Source: Maratus speciosus
Taxonomy: Eukaryota > Arthropoda > Arachnida > Araneae > Salticidae
Length of the DNA: 64,000 nt
Direction of reading: 5' to 3'
Assembly (NCBI GenBank): GCA_963932465.1
Contig: OZ010792.1
Coordinates: 186,281,377 to 186,345,376 of the forward strand
Of the stretch, positions 21,267 through 32,710 are shown piece after piece. Position 1 is the first letter of the stretch. The number at the start of each line of letters is the position of its first letter. The notes beneath the pieces were generated by a model, which saw only the letters and a program-made list of their open reading frames with translations, did not search any database and was not told the origin of the DNA. Position numbers and translations under genes: made by a program.

Positions 21267-22206
21267 TAGAGATCTGCACGGGCCGGGCTCAGGTCTTACT
21301 TTTTTCCTGAAGGTTCAGGACGGGCCAGGCCTAACTTATTTTTCTGCACAGACCCGGGTACTGGTTTCATTCCTAATCTTCACGGCCCAAAATTTTCATT
21401 TCTAGTTTTGACGCAGCCCATAAAAAAATCATTGTCTCGGCATACCCTGGTCCGTTCAAAGGTCAGTAAAATTAGGCTTGACACAAATTTTTTTTCAAAA
21501 AATGCATACATTTTTAAATCGCCATTATTCTATAATTAAACATTCAAATTCATTCTAGAATAGTAGATTTCTACACTTATTAAAACATAGTTAAATTAAA
21601 ATATAGTAAAACATGTGAAAAAGAACCTGTCTATGACGGAATCTTGTTTTAAACTGAAAAACGTATTGATCCATGCAAAATTAATATACTACTACAAAGA
21701 AAAGAATATATAATACATTTACATTAACTTGTCTATGATGCATTTTTTTGTCTTTTCTATGCAACCCAGTCTAGATTTTACAGTATAGCATTTTTCAAAT
21801 TTTTAAGATAACATGGTTATGTTATGTGGTTATGTGTGGTTATGTATGGATATTGTTAATCCATACATGGAATATGGATTAACAATATTAATGATAACTG
21901 AAACATTTACATACAAGAAATAGAGATACATTAAAATATATATATATTGCACCCTGCGGCACTTCTATAAAAATGAAGATTATAAACATGAAAAGAAAAG
22001 CTAAGATAAATATTTTTGGCTTGAGCTCCTCGTACGAGACTTACTTTTAATCAAATCGATGTAAATATCAATATTTTGTAAAAATTCTATCGGGCCGGGC
22101 TCTGGCCGAGATTTTACCTTTTTTTTCAGGCCGGGCTGAACTTTTAACTCTTTTACTGAGTTGGGCCGGGCCCGGGCCTGGAAATGTCGGCCCGTGCAGA
22201 CCTCCA
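21267..22206. mobile_element. hAT MITE with GC-rich GGGCCGGGC ends, copy 1
   Basis: The ends TAGAGATCTGCACGGGCC and the inverted TGGAGGTCTGCACGGGCC are flanked by GTATGCGA (21259-21266) and GTATGCGG (22207-22214), a 7/8 TSD. Subterminal regions on both sides repeat GGGCCGGGC-type blocks with unusually high GC; the centre is AT-rich. It is related to 33875-34969 in reverse orientation. Confidence 0.88.
21850..21888. repeat. Perfect 16-bp inverted repeat in hAT copy 1
   Basis: ATATTGTTAATCCATA at 21850-21865 and its complement at 21873-21888 are separated by CATGGAA. The related copy at 33875-34969 has a single arm only. Confidence 0.85.
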
Positions 22207-22600
22207 GTATGCGGTCCTGCGGAAACAAAAAGCATGGGGTCAAAAAGATATTTTGTTACATTTATTGATGATTGCTCTCGTTATACACAAGTATATTTTA
22301 TTTCCTCTAAAGATGAAGTATTTGATAAATTGAAAGAGTATGTTGCATCAACAACAAACAAATTTAGATTGAAGATTAAATCCTTGCATAGTGACAATGG
22401 AACAGAATATTGCAACGAATCTGTCAGATACTATCTTAAGAACTGAGGAATAAATCATGAAACAACGATGCCATATTCACCATCCCAAAATGGAGTCGCA
22501 GAAAGAAAGAATCGCTTGCTTATTGAAATGTGTAAAGCCATGCTTATAAATGCTAAATTGCCAAATCATTCTGGGCAGAAGCCATAGCTACAACAGCCTA
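22207..22600 (+). pseudogene. copia integrase catalytic core
   Basis: The frame 22234-22446 reads 'GSKRYFVTFIDDCSRYTQVY' and 'LHSDNGTEYCN', the latter with the second catalytic aspartate. After a stop at 22444, 'MPYSPSQNGVAERKNR' (about 22469) carries the third acidic residue (E of AERKN). 'FWAEAIATTAYLQNR' follows after a frameshift near 22562. Confidence 0.88.
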
Positions 22601-23226
22601 CTTACAAAATAGATTACCTACAAAATCAACTGAAAAGACACCATATGAACTGTGGAATGGGCATAAGCCAAATTTGAGTCACCTTAAAGTATTTGGATGC
22701 AAAGCATATGTGTATGTTCATAAACAGAAGAGACAAAAATTTGACGAAAAAGGCACCGAAGGAGTCTTTGTTGATTACGATTTAAGAAGCAAGGGATATC
22801 AAATTTACACAGGTGGTAGGAAAATAGTGATAAGCAGAAAAGTGAAGTTTTTTGAAAATATGAACTGTGAAAATGTCTTTCAAGAAAATCCTGAAGAGCG
22901 AACCTTAGATTTAATGCATTTCAATTTTTCAGAAGAAAATCTTGAAAATGATTGTGAAGCTATTCCAATACAAAATACTACAGAAGAAATAAAAATGGAT
23001 GAAAAATCAGTAGATAATCCAACAGCAGAAGAAAGTGAAGATAATTCCCAGAGAAGAATATCTAACAGAGAGACTAAAGGAATTCCACCAGAAAGATTTT
23101 CTTACAAAACTGAAGACAGTTGTTCCAAAAATCAAGATCCTAAAACTTTTAAAAATGTTTTAAAATTACCAGTAAAAGATCAACAGAAATGGTTTCAAGC
23201 TATGAAGGAAAAATTTAACTCTTTAA
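22600..23226 (+). pseudogene. copia integrase C-terminal and linker to RT
   Basis: The frame 22674-23226 begins in the 'HLKVFGCKAYVYV' block, then 'GVFVDYDLRSKGYQIY' and 'SRKVKFFEN', conserved after the copia integrase core. An acidic linker leads to 'NVLKLPVKDQQKWFQAMKEK', the start of the RT domain. The piggyBac MITE interrupts at 23227. Confidence 0.87.
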
Positions 23227-23427
23227 CACTAGAACGGCGGGAAATTTTGCTCAAGTTTTATAAAAAATATTTCACATCAGAATTTTTATTTAGAACTATT
23301 TAACTTATTTATTTAAGTTATTTTTGGGCAACATATATTAATCTTACATTATAAAAAAAATTCTGGTTCGAATCGAAATGTTTTCATTCGGCAAGGGTCA
23401 AAATGACCCCTCGCCGCCGTTCTAGTG
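23227..23427. mobile_element. piggyBac-type MITE in copia RT
   Basis: The ends CACTAGAACGGCGG and the inverted CACTAGAACGGCGGC are flanked by TTAA on both sides (23223-23226, 23428-23431). It is 201 bp. GGGTCAAAATGACCC, an inner palindrome, lies near the right end. TTAA duplication is diagnostic for piggyBac transposases. The RT frame reads straight across it when it is ignored. Confidence 0.9.
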
Positions 23428-24450
23428 TTAAAGGAAAATGATGTATTTGAGCTTGTTACTTTACCCAAAGGCAAGCACGTCATTGGCTGTAAATGGGTTT
23501 ACAAAGCAAAACGTGATGAAAATGGAGAAGAAATAAAATGCAAAGCACAATTAGTTGCCAAAGGTTTCACTCAAAAACTAGGGGCTGATTATGATGAAAC
23601 CTTCTCTCCTGTCGTCAAACATACAACCATTAGAGCTTTTCTGACCTGGGCAGCTTATCATAAAGCCTAAGTATTTCAAGTAGATGTTAAAACAGTCTTT
23701 CTAGATGGTAAACAAGATAATGAATAATTACAAATGCATCAACCAGAAGGCTTTCACAATGAAGAAAATAAAGAAAAAGTCTATAAATTGAAAAAGGCTA
23801 TATATGGTCTTAAAAAAGCCGCCAAGTGCTGGAATGAAGAAATAGAGAATACTCTAAAGGCATATGGATTTAAACAAAGTGAAGATGATCCATGTTTGTT
23901 CATAAAAGAAAAATCAAAGAAGACAATTCATCTCATACTGTATGTAGATGATATGCTGATAAGCTCAGAAGATGAAAATGAAGTTAATGAAGTAATAAAT
24001 TATTTAAAGAAATCTTATCCCATAACATCACTAGGAGAAGCAGAATACTTCTTAGGTGTAGAAATTTACAGAAAAGAACATGGAAGTTATCTACTTTCAC
24101 AAAGAAGTAAAATAAATAAATTAGTTAAAGATTTTCAGCTTGAAGAAGCCAAACCAACTTATACCCCAATGGAAACTAACTATTATAGTTTAGATAAAGA
24201 AGAAAATCTTTTATCATCAAATGATAATTATAGACAAGCTATAGGAAGTCTTTTACATATTTCCTCATGCACAAGACCTGATATTACCACTCCTACACAC
24301 ATACTAAGTCGGAGATGCAATAATACAAGACAAAAGGACTGGAATGCTGTTAAGAGGGTAATAAGATACTTAAAAACAACGAAAGACCTTGATCTCCACA
24401 TTTCTTCGAAAGAATATCCTAATATAGTTGCATACTCGGATGCAGACTGA
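23428..24450 (+). pseudogene. copia reverse transcriptase
   Basis: 'LPKGKHVIGCKWVYKAKRDE' at about 23464 and 'QLVAKGFTQKLGADYDETFS' at 23550 are classic copia RT blocks. After a stop at 23668, 'MHQPEGFHN' begins the long frame 23734-24450 with 'KKAIYGLKKAAKCWNEEIE'. The active site YVDD is at 23941-23952 ('LYVDDMLIS'). 'SLGEAEYFLGVEI' and 'AIGSLLHISSCTRPDI' complete the domain. It stops at 24448 at the RNase H border. Confidence 0.92.
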
Positions 24451-24909
24451 GGTCAAGATACTACAGACAGAAAATCAACCTCAGGAAATGTAATCTTCTT
24501 GGGCAATAGCTGCATTTCTTGGTTCTCGCAAAAACAAACATGTGTGACGTTATCATCAGCAGAAGCTGAATATGTGGCACTGTCACAAGGAACTCAAGAG
24601 GTGTTATGAATCTTAAAATTACGTAAAGATCTCAACTTACAACAACATTTTCCAATTAGAATTTTTGAGGATAACCAATCTACAATTAAATTGGTTGAAA
24701 GTGAAAATTTTAAATCTCGCACTAAGCACATTGATACAAAGTATCATTACATACGAGATTTTAAAACAAAAAATGTTATAGATGTCAAATATCTATCAAC
24801 AAATGAAATAATAGTAGACATAATGACGAAGCCGCTGCCAAAAGCCAAATTTGAACTATGTAGAAACCTTATCTACCTGGTGTCAGATTCTATCACAAAA
24901 CGGGAGAGA
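24451..24909 (+). pseudogene. copia RNase H and polypurine tract
   Basis: After a stop in 'YSDAD.GQD' the frame continues with 'DRKSTSGNVIFLGNSCISWF' and 'TLSSAEAEYVALS', which hold the RNase H acidic residues. A stop at 24608 is followed by 'IFEDNQSTIKLVE' and 'TKHIDTKYHYIRD' (24730), the usual end of copia pol. ACGGGAGAGA just before 24910 is a purine tract that would prime plus-strand synthesis. Confidence 0.9.
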
Positions 24910-25388
24910 TGTTAGAGAATTGATCTTTTGTTTCAAGAACATTCCACCAGATGGCAGCATCACACAATCCTCCTTTGTTGTTTGACTGGCACAGACTCAG
25001 AACAGTTAGTGATCCTTCAAGGCTCACAGCAGTTTGCAGCAAAATGCTGCTGGATTAAAAATCCAATAATATTCCAAAGGAATAATAATAATATATTAAA
25101 AACTGCAACAAACTATAGTTTAATACATAGTTCAAAGTATTTCTTTATATTTGTGTTTTGTAAATAGTCTCAAGAATATTCATATTTTTTATATTGTGAA
25201 GTGTTACAAGTATTGTGTTCAGCATATTATTCTAGCGTATTTAATCTTCAAATAAATGTTTTTTGTTCATCCTAAGAAGAATATATTTCTACTGATATCA
25301 AAGCATAAAGTTAAAACTTTTAACTTTTTTATTGTTTACTATTGAGGAATTTCGTATTCATGCCTTCACGTGGAATAACATTCCAACA
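24910..25388 (+). repeat. copia 3' LTR, complete
   Basis: It starts TGTTAGAG and ends TTCCAACA (TGTT/AACA inverted ends), 479 bp. It is preceded by the purine tract. It supplies the reference for the 5' LTR remnant and the unoccupied site of the HINE-like element. The following bases are GTAATAAGC. Confidence 0.9.
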
Positions 25389-25491
25389 GTAATAAGCTAA
25401 CATAATCTGTTACATTTAAAATTAATCTATTCAAAATTTTCCTAATAGAGCCATACTAAGTAAATTCTATTTTTTTAAAGCATAATTAGTC

Positions 25492-25915
25492 TAGGCAATA
25501 GAGACCGTATAGGGACTCTACCAAGCAAAATTAATGGAAGTTCTGGAAATAGGCTTACATTATGTTTTTTGGGTCGCTGAATCTGAATTTGTAGCTTCCC
25601 ACCAAAATTTTCCCCGGCAACCCCCCCAAATTTTGGTAAAATGCCCCCCAAAAAAGGTTTTTATTAAAAAAATCATTTTTTTTATTGTTTTAGGGAAAAG
25701 GTAGCTAGAAATTCAGAAAGTAGACAAAATTTGCAACAAATTAGATACATGATATTATGACTTAGGATGAAGGGGAAGGGGGGATCTGCCTCAGAACATG
25801 CACCGCGGTGCTGCATGGACTAAGTTGCGCAATTCCACTTAACCACTCACACGTTTACATTCGCCCTCCCATCTCCCCTCCGAACTTTCTCTATACTATT
25901 ACCCGCGCGCTTTTC
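25492..25915 (+). repeat. Uncharacterised ~400-bp repeat, copy A
   Basis: It starts AGGCAATAG and contains TTTTTTGGGTCGCTGAATC and a run of C near CCCCCCAAATTTTGG. The sequence recurs inverted at 28150-28545 and in part at 25940-26335. Short open frames across it are shared with copy C and look like repeat by-products. I do not recognise the family. Confidence 0.65.
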
Positions 25916-25939
25916 TCAAAAACCAAATTTTTTCGAAAA

Positions 25940-26335
25940 ATCAATTTTTTGAGGGGCTGCCGGGTGAAATTTTGGTAGGAAGTTACAAATTTGGATTCAG
26001 CGACCCAAAAAACATAAAGTGAGTCAAAATCTAGAACTAGTATTAATTTTTCCAGGTAAAATCCCCTATTGCCTGGACTTCATAACTTAGTGCACATAGC
26101 ACCGCAGTACATGTTCAGAGGCAGCCCTCTCCCTCCCCGTTCATCCTACGTCATAATGTCATATATCCTATTTGTTGCAAATTTTGTCTAGTTTCTGAAT
26201 TTCGTAATGCTTTTCCCCTAAAACAATAAGAAATTTAAGTTAAAAACAACTATTTTGGGGGGTTTCGGGGTGCTAAATTTTGGGGATAAGTTAAAAATTC
26301 GGATTCAGCGATCCAAAAAACTTAAAGTATGTTAG
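25940..26335 (-). repeat. Uncharacterised ~400-bp repeat, copy B (two partial units)
   Basis: On the minus strand this carries the same blocks as copy A. The GATTCAGCGA block occurs twice, at about 25996 and 26303, so roughly 305 bp separates two partial units. It lies directly beside copy A in opposite orientation, making an inverted arrangement. Confidence 0.6.
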
Positions 26336-26339
26336 GAAA

Positions 26340-28149
26340 TTTATATTTCCTTAACATGTTTCCACATTTCTTATCACACATTCAACCTATCAATCTTTAA
26401 CATCTATACTGGCTTGATTCATATATTTCCTTCTGTCAACATTCTACATAGTTTAAGTCCTACATCAAGCTTTTATTTAAATAAGTTTATTCAGTAAAAT
26501 AAATAGCTTTATTTTGTCACTTACCTTTCTCTACTATTATCCTTTATAATAAAGTGTTAAACCTTTTTCCTATCTTTGACTCTCCATGTATCGTGGCTTA
26601 CAGCTCACGGGGAAACATCATAATGTTTACTCTCGGCGATCCTCATGCATGCACGGCAAGACTTCGATCATGTTTTTCATCTGAGGAGTTTCGGCGACCA
26701 ACGACAGGTAGTGTAAGCTGTCCGTTGTCTGCGTTCTAGGCCACACCCTCGGATCTTTCTAGTAACGTACGGTGACGTGTATTCAGTGCGGGATGAAGGA
26801 GTTGCGTAAGAGGGGGAGTTTCCTTTGGAGTACTATTTATAGTCGAGCCAGACAGCTGTTTAGTAGCTTCGTGGTTTTTAACATTTGAGTTTGTTTCATT
26901 TACTTTATTTCTCTTTTTGTTGTATGTGGTCTTTCATAAAGCTTAAAGATGCCTGCAGTGTGTTAGAAAGAAGCTGTTTGTTTTTCAAGTTCTTTTAATG
27001 AATAAATGCAAAGTGGATTAGAATCATCAATTCTGATGTGAAAGATGTTTTTGTCGTGTCGCCATCGGAAAACTGTTTAGTTTCTGTAATGCCGGTAAAG
27101 TTGAATCTACATTAATGAAGTGCTCCGTTTAAATATGAAAGTCTTTTAGCGCAGCTATAAATCGACATGTTCAAATTGTTTTAAAATATGTTTTTCTTTT
27201 TAATACTTAAAGTTTAATTCTGTTTAATATAATGTGTTAGTGATTAGATTTTTCCTCCTTTCTGCTGTGTCATCTGAAGTTGGATATCTCGGCCAATCTT
27301 CCATTTTTATAAAGGATTGTGGATGGTTTCAGTATTTCCATATATCTGTATCATTGGGCCAATTAGCTCATGTCTGCTGTTGGAACCCTGGAGTGATATG
27401 TATGTTCTGGTGGTTGTTGTGTACTGTGTGGTTTTCAGGTTTGCTACGGAAAGTGCCGGCAACTATTACCGAGCGTGCTATATTGTGGGGGAGAGGCTGA
27501 GTGTTTTTATGAAATGATAGATGTGCATTTAAGTAGAGATATACAAGATCTTTCACTACTGCTTGTTATATATATATTATATCTATTTAAGTAATTTAAT
27601 AGTAATGGCCTCATTTTTATATTACAGTTTCTAAATTGAATTTAAGTAATAGAATCTAAATACAATATGAAAGTTTAATATAATTTTAAGTTTTAAGACA
27701 ATTAATTAAATATGAAATTCATTTTGATTTAAGACATAAATTGAGCTTTATTAATTATTCGTTTTTAAACTCCTTTCGATGCTCCAAAGCTAAATGGTCT
27801 GTATGTTGATATTTTAAAGAAAAGAGTTATGTTAGCTCTTTTTATTAAACACTTGAGACCTCAAAAAACTGAGAGTAGTGTTTGGCTATGATTAGCATTT
27901 GTCACATATAGATTGTTTAAATGGAATACTTTACTTTTTATACATTATTTCTATTTTTATTTCTGTTAATAAACCTTGTTGGTTTTTACTTCTGTTGTAG
28001 TTCTTTTTACAGACACAAATATTTTATTGATATTTTATTTAAGTTAACCTTTCACTTCTTAAACCGGGTCGGACTATTTTCAGCCATAACGCTCCATTAG
28101 CATATGCTAACTCTGCAATACCATTTTTAGATTGAATTACCTTTGTACT
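26340..28149. other. Stretch without recognised transposon or gene
   Basis: This 1.8-kb stretch shows no TIR, LTR or recognisable protein domain. 26560-26880 is less AT-rich than its surroundings. The frames at 26554-26739 and 27234-27500 have no motif that I know. It could be host intergenic sequence or the 5' region of a host gene. Confidence 0.4.
26833..26842 (+). promoter_or_regulatory. CTATTTATAG, MEF2-consensus / TATA-like site
   Basis: The ten bases match the MEF2 consensus YTAWWWWTAR exactly and also resemble a TATA box. They follow a GC-richer 250 bp and precede CAGCTG (an E-box) at 26853-26858. Such short matches occur by chance in AT-rich DNA, so promoter function is only a suggestion. 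Confidence 0.25.
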
Positions 28150-28545
28150 TCTTAACAAAGTAAACCTTATAGAGAAAGTTTAAAGGGGAGATGGGAGAGT
28201 GAATGTAAACATGTGAGTGGTTAAGTGGAATTGCGCAACTTAGTACACGCAGCACCGCACGCATGTTCCGAGGCAGATCCCCCTTCCCCTTCATCCTAAG
28301 TCATAATGTCATATATCTAATTTGTTGCAAATTTTGTCTCTGAATTTCTAGATACTTTTTCCCTAAAACAATAAAAAAAATGATTTTTTTAATAAAAACC
28401 TTTTTTGGGGGGCATTTTATCAAAATTTGGGGGGGGGGGGGTTGCAGGGGGGGAGTTACAAATTCGGATTCAGCGACCCAAAAAACATAAAGTAAGCCTA
28501 TTTCCAGAACTTCCATTAATTTTGCCAGGTAAAATCCCCTATTGC
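28150..28545 (-). repeat. Uncharacterised ~400-bp repeat, copy C
   Basis: This is an inverted match to copy A along nearly its full length, ending CCTATTGCCT. It contains a G run (about 28430-28442) where copy A has C runs. With copy A it forms a large inverted repeat around 25915-28150. Confidence 0.65.
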
Positions 28546-28641
28546 CTGCACTAAATGGGAAGTTTAATATTTATCCCTTGTTACATTAAAAAATATTTCT
28601 TTCAATGATATTTTTAAGTAGACCTATAAAAAACATATATA

Positions 28642-29403
28642 CAGTAAAACCTCCCTTAAGCGACCACGTTCCGTTCCAATAAAAAATGGGTCGTTCTGAG
28701 AGGTGGTCTCTTAATGGAGGTCATGTTTAAATCTAGATTTTAATTGTTGAAAAAAGGTAACAATTAATGTTACTAAAATTATATTTTTCAAATTAAGGAA
28801 AAATATGAAAATTTAAGTATCAAAACAAAAGTTAATTACATAAGTTAATTACTGCAGAGTTTAAAAAATGAATTCATTGACGTTTGCTTTGATTTTATGG
28901 TTTTATCTTCTATAAATTTTATTTCCAAGTCCTTTCGAAGTTCCGTAAATAAATGCAAATTTTTTTTTCCTTTTTTGACTGGAACAAATTATGACGATTT
29001 CATTAATTTATCTATTTCTTTGAGAGTTTCCTGACAGAATAGGGCAGAGAAGTTTATTGATCGTCATCCTTAATTTGTCATCAGAGTTAAATTCATTGCC
29101 TAAAAAGGCACAAAGGGGTTTAAACACTTAAAAGTTACCGGCATAAATAAAAATTCTAAACTTAGTTTAGAAGTTTGATGAATAATGCACTCTCCGGAAT
29201 TATTATTCTAATAAAACCTTCAAGCGACCAGGAAGATACGGAATTTGTTCCATTTTCTTCAAAGAAATGGGTCGCTCATGGAGGGAGTTTAACCGGGATG
29301 GTCTCTGAACAGAGGTAAAATTAGTATTGAGCCTATGGGAATAAATTTCGTTCCATGAAAAAATGGTCGTTCAGGGAGGTGGTCGCACAGGGAGGTTTCA
29401 CTG
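28642..29403. mobile_element. Tigger-like MITE
   Basis: The ends CAGTAAAACCTCC and the inverted CAGTGAAACCTCC are flanked by TA (28640-28641, 29404-29405). Both subterminal regions repeat GGTCG(C/T)TC blocks. It is 762 bp with no transposase frame. The CAGTRAAACCTC terminus fits non-autonomous Tigger/pogo elements. Confidence 0.83.
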
Positions 29404-29480
29404 TATATACTATAGATTAGATATAGGTGTATTGTATGTATGGCAAAAATATTTAAGTCATATATGCTGTAATACTTAGG

Positions 29481-29511
<31 letters not shown>

Positions 29512-31470
29512 GTAAAATGCACTTAAAAGTTAAATTTAAGTAATTTTTTTAATTCTGTGACTATTTCTTATTAAATAATGAAAGAAATGCAAGTACTAAA
29601 TTCTTTTACTTGGTATGTATGTAAGTATGTTTTACATCACTATTTTAGATTTTCTTTCATCTGAAACTTGAAATTTATGTTGCCTAGTACTTTTAAAATT
29701 TTGTGATTATTTTTAAATGTACCAGCAACAACATACATAATATATATTAAATTGCAACAATACAGTACCTAAGATACTGCAAAGTCAATATTTTGAAATT
29801 TATTTCCCTTGCAGATATTTCCTTCCTCTAAATCTGAAAACATTCATTATACAGTACACTTCTTAATAGTAACATAGCCAAAAGAAAGAAAAAAAAAAAA
29901 AAAAAAAAAAAGGCTTTTTTTTCTTATTTATCAGCTTTATAAAGTCTACAGTGATTTATTTCTGCCATTTTAGAGGATATTCTTCTATCAGTGATTTTTC
30001 TTAAGATATTAAGATTTCTTATTTTTTATTTTCTTTCATCTGAAAGCTGAAATTTATATTTTCCAGTACTTTAAAATTTTGTCATTATTTTAAAATGTAA
30101 CAACATACATAATATCTACTAAAATGTAACTGTACAGTACCTGAGGAAGAACTTTTGCTAAGATTTTTTTTTTAGAGGGGGTGGGGGTGAGAATTATATT
30201 ATTGAGGCAATTTTTAGGCCGAACATAGCCGAATATTTTTTCAGAATTAAATGCTGCTTTAAAAAATTAAATTTGCATATAAATAATTTTTTTAAAAGAA
30301 AATAATTCATTTTAATTGTGAAATATATAAGAATTGTGAGTATAGTGCATACTATATTTTGATTTTAGATAAAAAAGAGTTCATTATTCGGCAGCCAAAT
30401 AATTGGTGTTCGGTTATTCGACAAAGGCCAAACCATTATTCGTTGCATCACTATCTCGAATGATATTTGTTCCTCAAAAAATTCATTTTGGAGAAAGTTG
30501 GTTCACATATATATGTGGAGCTAAACATAGTAGCCAGATTAGTAGCTAGTTTTCTGCAATTTCAATAAGTGCAGCCAGTCAGTTCAATACCTCCCAAGTG
30601 TCACGTGTGCTCCAATGCAGTATTTTGCTTTTTACATCATAGCAACTATGCGCCAATATTAAAAAATCAAATTAATCGCGCTATTACTTGCGAAATATAA
30701 GAAACACTGATAAGGCTATCGCTCAAACGTATCTATTATATGTAAATATTAATAAATTATTTATTCAAATTGAAAAGTTTTGAAAATTTTTCACGGTCTA
30801 GAATTTGACCTTCCACGGTCTGGATGTGGATCTGTGGGCTTAGAAACTAGGAAAAATAATATTAAAATCGATATATGATGGTATTATACTAAAATCTTAC
30901 CTTTAATTAGGTTTTGAAGTTGTTTTATCATTTAAAAATTTAACCTGTAATTGAACATCTTGTTTTATATTGCTGGTATACTCCCTTATTATTATTTTTT
31001 TCTTGTTATCATCAACAGAACATTAAAAATATTTCATGTCTAATAGCGCACATTGTGTATTATTATAATTAATCCTCTTGGTGAATTTTCATGAGCCTCT
31101 GCGGTAACTAACAGCTTTACACTTCTAATGTATTTTAATTAGGCAGCACACGCTATGCAACAGTTTTTGCACAACAATTTTTTGTAATTCTCATGGAATG
31201 TTAGGAATTATAAAAACTATTTTTGTAACTACTCAGCAAAAAAATGCTTCTGCAGTATAGCACAAAATTAGCATTCTCCAATCACCAATTGTCGAGTAAC
31301 ACTTAAAACATGGCGATTAACTTTATTGTCCTAACTTGCCAAACTCAATGGGCACTACTTGCCAAATGCGATGGTTGAAAGATTGATGCCAGGGAGGAAA
31401 GGGGTGAAATTCGTTCAGAATTTATGGCATCCAGATCGGCGATTCTCCCGAACATAAGAAAATAAAGTAA
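29404..31470. other. Non-coding stretch with homopolymers and a hAT end fragment
   Basis: It contains a T run (29483-29510), an A run (about 29889-29911) and related TTTTCTTTCATCTGAAA blocks near 29650 and 30040, which suggest a diverged duplication. 30190-30452 holds TTCGG-rich blocks ending TTCGTTGCATCACTA, which resembles the end of a hAT element with TAGTGATGCAACGAA termini; the other end was not found. No coding sequence is visible. Confidence 0.5.
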
Positions 31471-32295
31471 CAGGGGTGATTCTATCTCAAATTTTCCGAA
31501 ACGTTATGGCATTCGGTTCCGAAAATTAAAAAAAAAAAGGTCACCAGTCCGAAAATTCAGACATAAAAATATCGCTAATTTCGATATAGTCACCGAAAAA
31601 AATCAATTTCGTTAATCGTTTGCTGAAAAAAATCACCAATTCCGTCAAAGAATCGTGAAAAAACGTAAATTTCACCCAAGGACCACGTAAAAAATGCGAA
31701 TTTCGTAAAAAAAAAATCACGGAAAAAACGCAAATTTTGTCAAAGAATCACAAAATTCTGCAAAGTATCGCGGAAAAAACGCAAATTTCGTGAAAAGATA
31801 GCGGATAAAACACAAATTTCGTGAAAAGATCGCGGAAAAATGCAAATTTTGTTAAAAGATCGTGGAAAAAACGTAAATTTTGCGAAAAGATTGCGGAAAA
31901 AACACAAATTTCATCAAAAGATCGCAAAAGAAATGCAAATTTCGGTAAAAGATCAGGGGAAAAACGTAAATTTTGTCAAAAAAATCTCGAAAAAAAAAAA
32001 ATGCAAATATTTTTCAAAGAATGGCGAAAAAACCCACAAATTTCGTCAAAAGATTACAAAAAAAACCGCATATGTCATGAAAAGATCGCGTTAAAATCGC
32101 AGATGTCGTCAAAAGATCACTAAAAAATGCAGATTTTGTAAAAAGATCGCGAAAAAACATGAATTTCGCCAAAAGATCGCGAAATTCGTTAAATAGTCGC
32201 AAAGAAAAATGCATCTTAGTTAGTGCTGGGGGGTAGGGGGGAATCCGCCACTCTGCTGTAATATTTCTAAAAATTTCCTGTGAATTTATTTCATT
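31471..32295. mobile_element. Minisatellite-bearing TIR element, locus 2 (3' end lost)
   Basis: It starts CAGGGGTGATTCTATC, close to 53606, and continues with the same TTTTCCGAAA and GGTTCCGAAAATT blocks. About 20 units of a ~30-bp repeat (AATTTCGTCAAAAGATCGCG) follow to 32210, then TAGTGCTGGGGGG and CTGCTGTAA. The terminal AGAATCACCCCTG is missing. Frames such as 31821-32123 arise because the unit length is close to a multiple of three. Confidence 0.78.
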
Positions 32296-32686
32296 GCAAT
32301 TAATAGTACAAATAAAATATTCAAGATTTTATTAAAATAATTCTTAAAATATATTTCAATTTTCTTGTCTCTTTTATACATTGCATTAAGTATGTCTAAA
32401 TATCTTCAAATATGTGTTTGACTTTTACTTTGAAAGCAATAATTTCTTGGTTATATTTTTCTGTTAGATGTTAATGCCAGTTTCTTTTTCACAGGGTTCA
32501 TACTCTATTTGGATAACAAAATTCTCTGACTTTTCCAGGTCATATTTCCTAGAATTCCCTGACCAAAATTCACGACATTTTTAGAAATACGAATTACAAT
32601 TCAAGATCTTAATTATTAAACTTGCATCTGAAAATTAAAATAACGTATAAAATTGAAACTAAAAATCTATATCATTTGACATTTAC

Positions 32687-32710
32687 AATATATATATATA
32701 TATATATATA
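32687..32710. repeat. (AT)n microsatellite
   Basis: About 12 AT units within the left arm of the outer element. Confidence 0.85.

Larger units (their letters stand above)
1510..25388 (+). mobile_element. Ty1/copia LTR retrotransposon, heavily interrupted
   Basis: This is the outer element of the first nest. The copia protein domains occur in family order on the plus strand: gag (4063-4624), zinc knuckle and protease (20323-20957), integrase (21000-22600), reverse transcriptase (23428-24450) and RNase H (24451-24909). The 3' LTR is complete at 24910-25388. The 5' LTR survives only as 1510-1598 plus 3413-3622, because an element sits inside it and its first ~190 bases are missing. About 15.7 kb of BEL/Pao lies between the two gag parts. 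Stop codons and frameshifts are present in every domain, so it is dead. The order of domains is seen directly; a 5-bp TSD cannot be checked because the left end is lost. Confidence 0.9.

Noticed and set aside
23734..24450. Host gene candidate from a 238-codon frame
   Set aside because: YVDD, KKAIYGLKKA and GEAEYFLGVEI show it is copia reverse transcriptase in an element with LTRs.
27234..27500. Possible small secreted or membrane protein (88 codons)
   Set aside because: No known motif, overlapping frames in other phases, and no supporting gene structure.
29483..29510. Poly-T and poly-A runs as LINE or SINE tails
   Set aside because: No RT, endonuclease, A/B box or TSD was found beside these runs.
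31821..32123. Lysine-rich repetitive open frame (also 31840-32094, 53882-54133, 54030-54500) that could pass for a repeat protein
   Set aside because: It is the translation of the ~30-bp minisatellite; frames open on both strands and in several phases because the unit lacks stops and is near a multiple of three.
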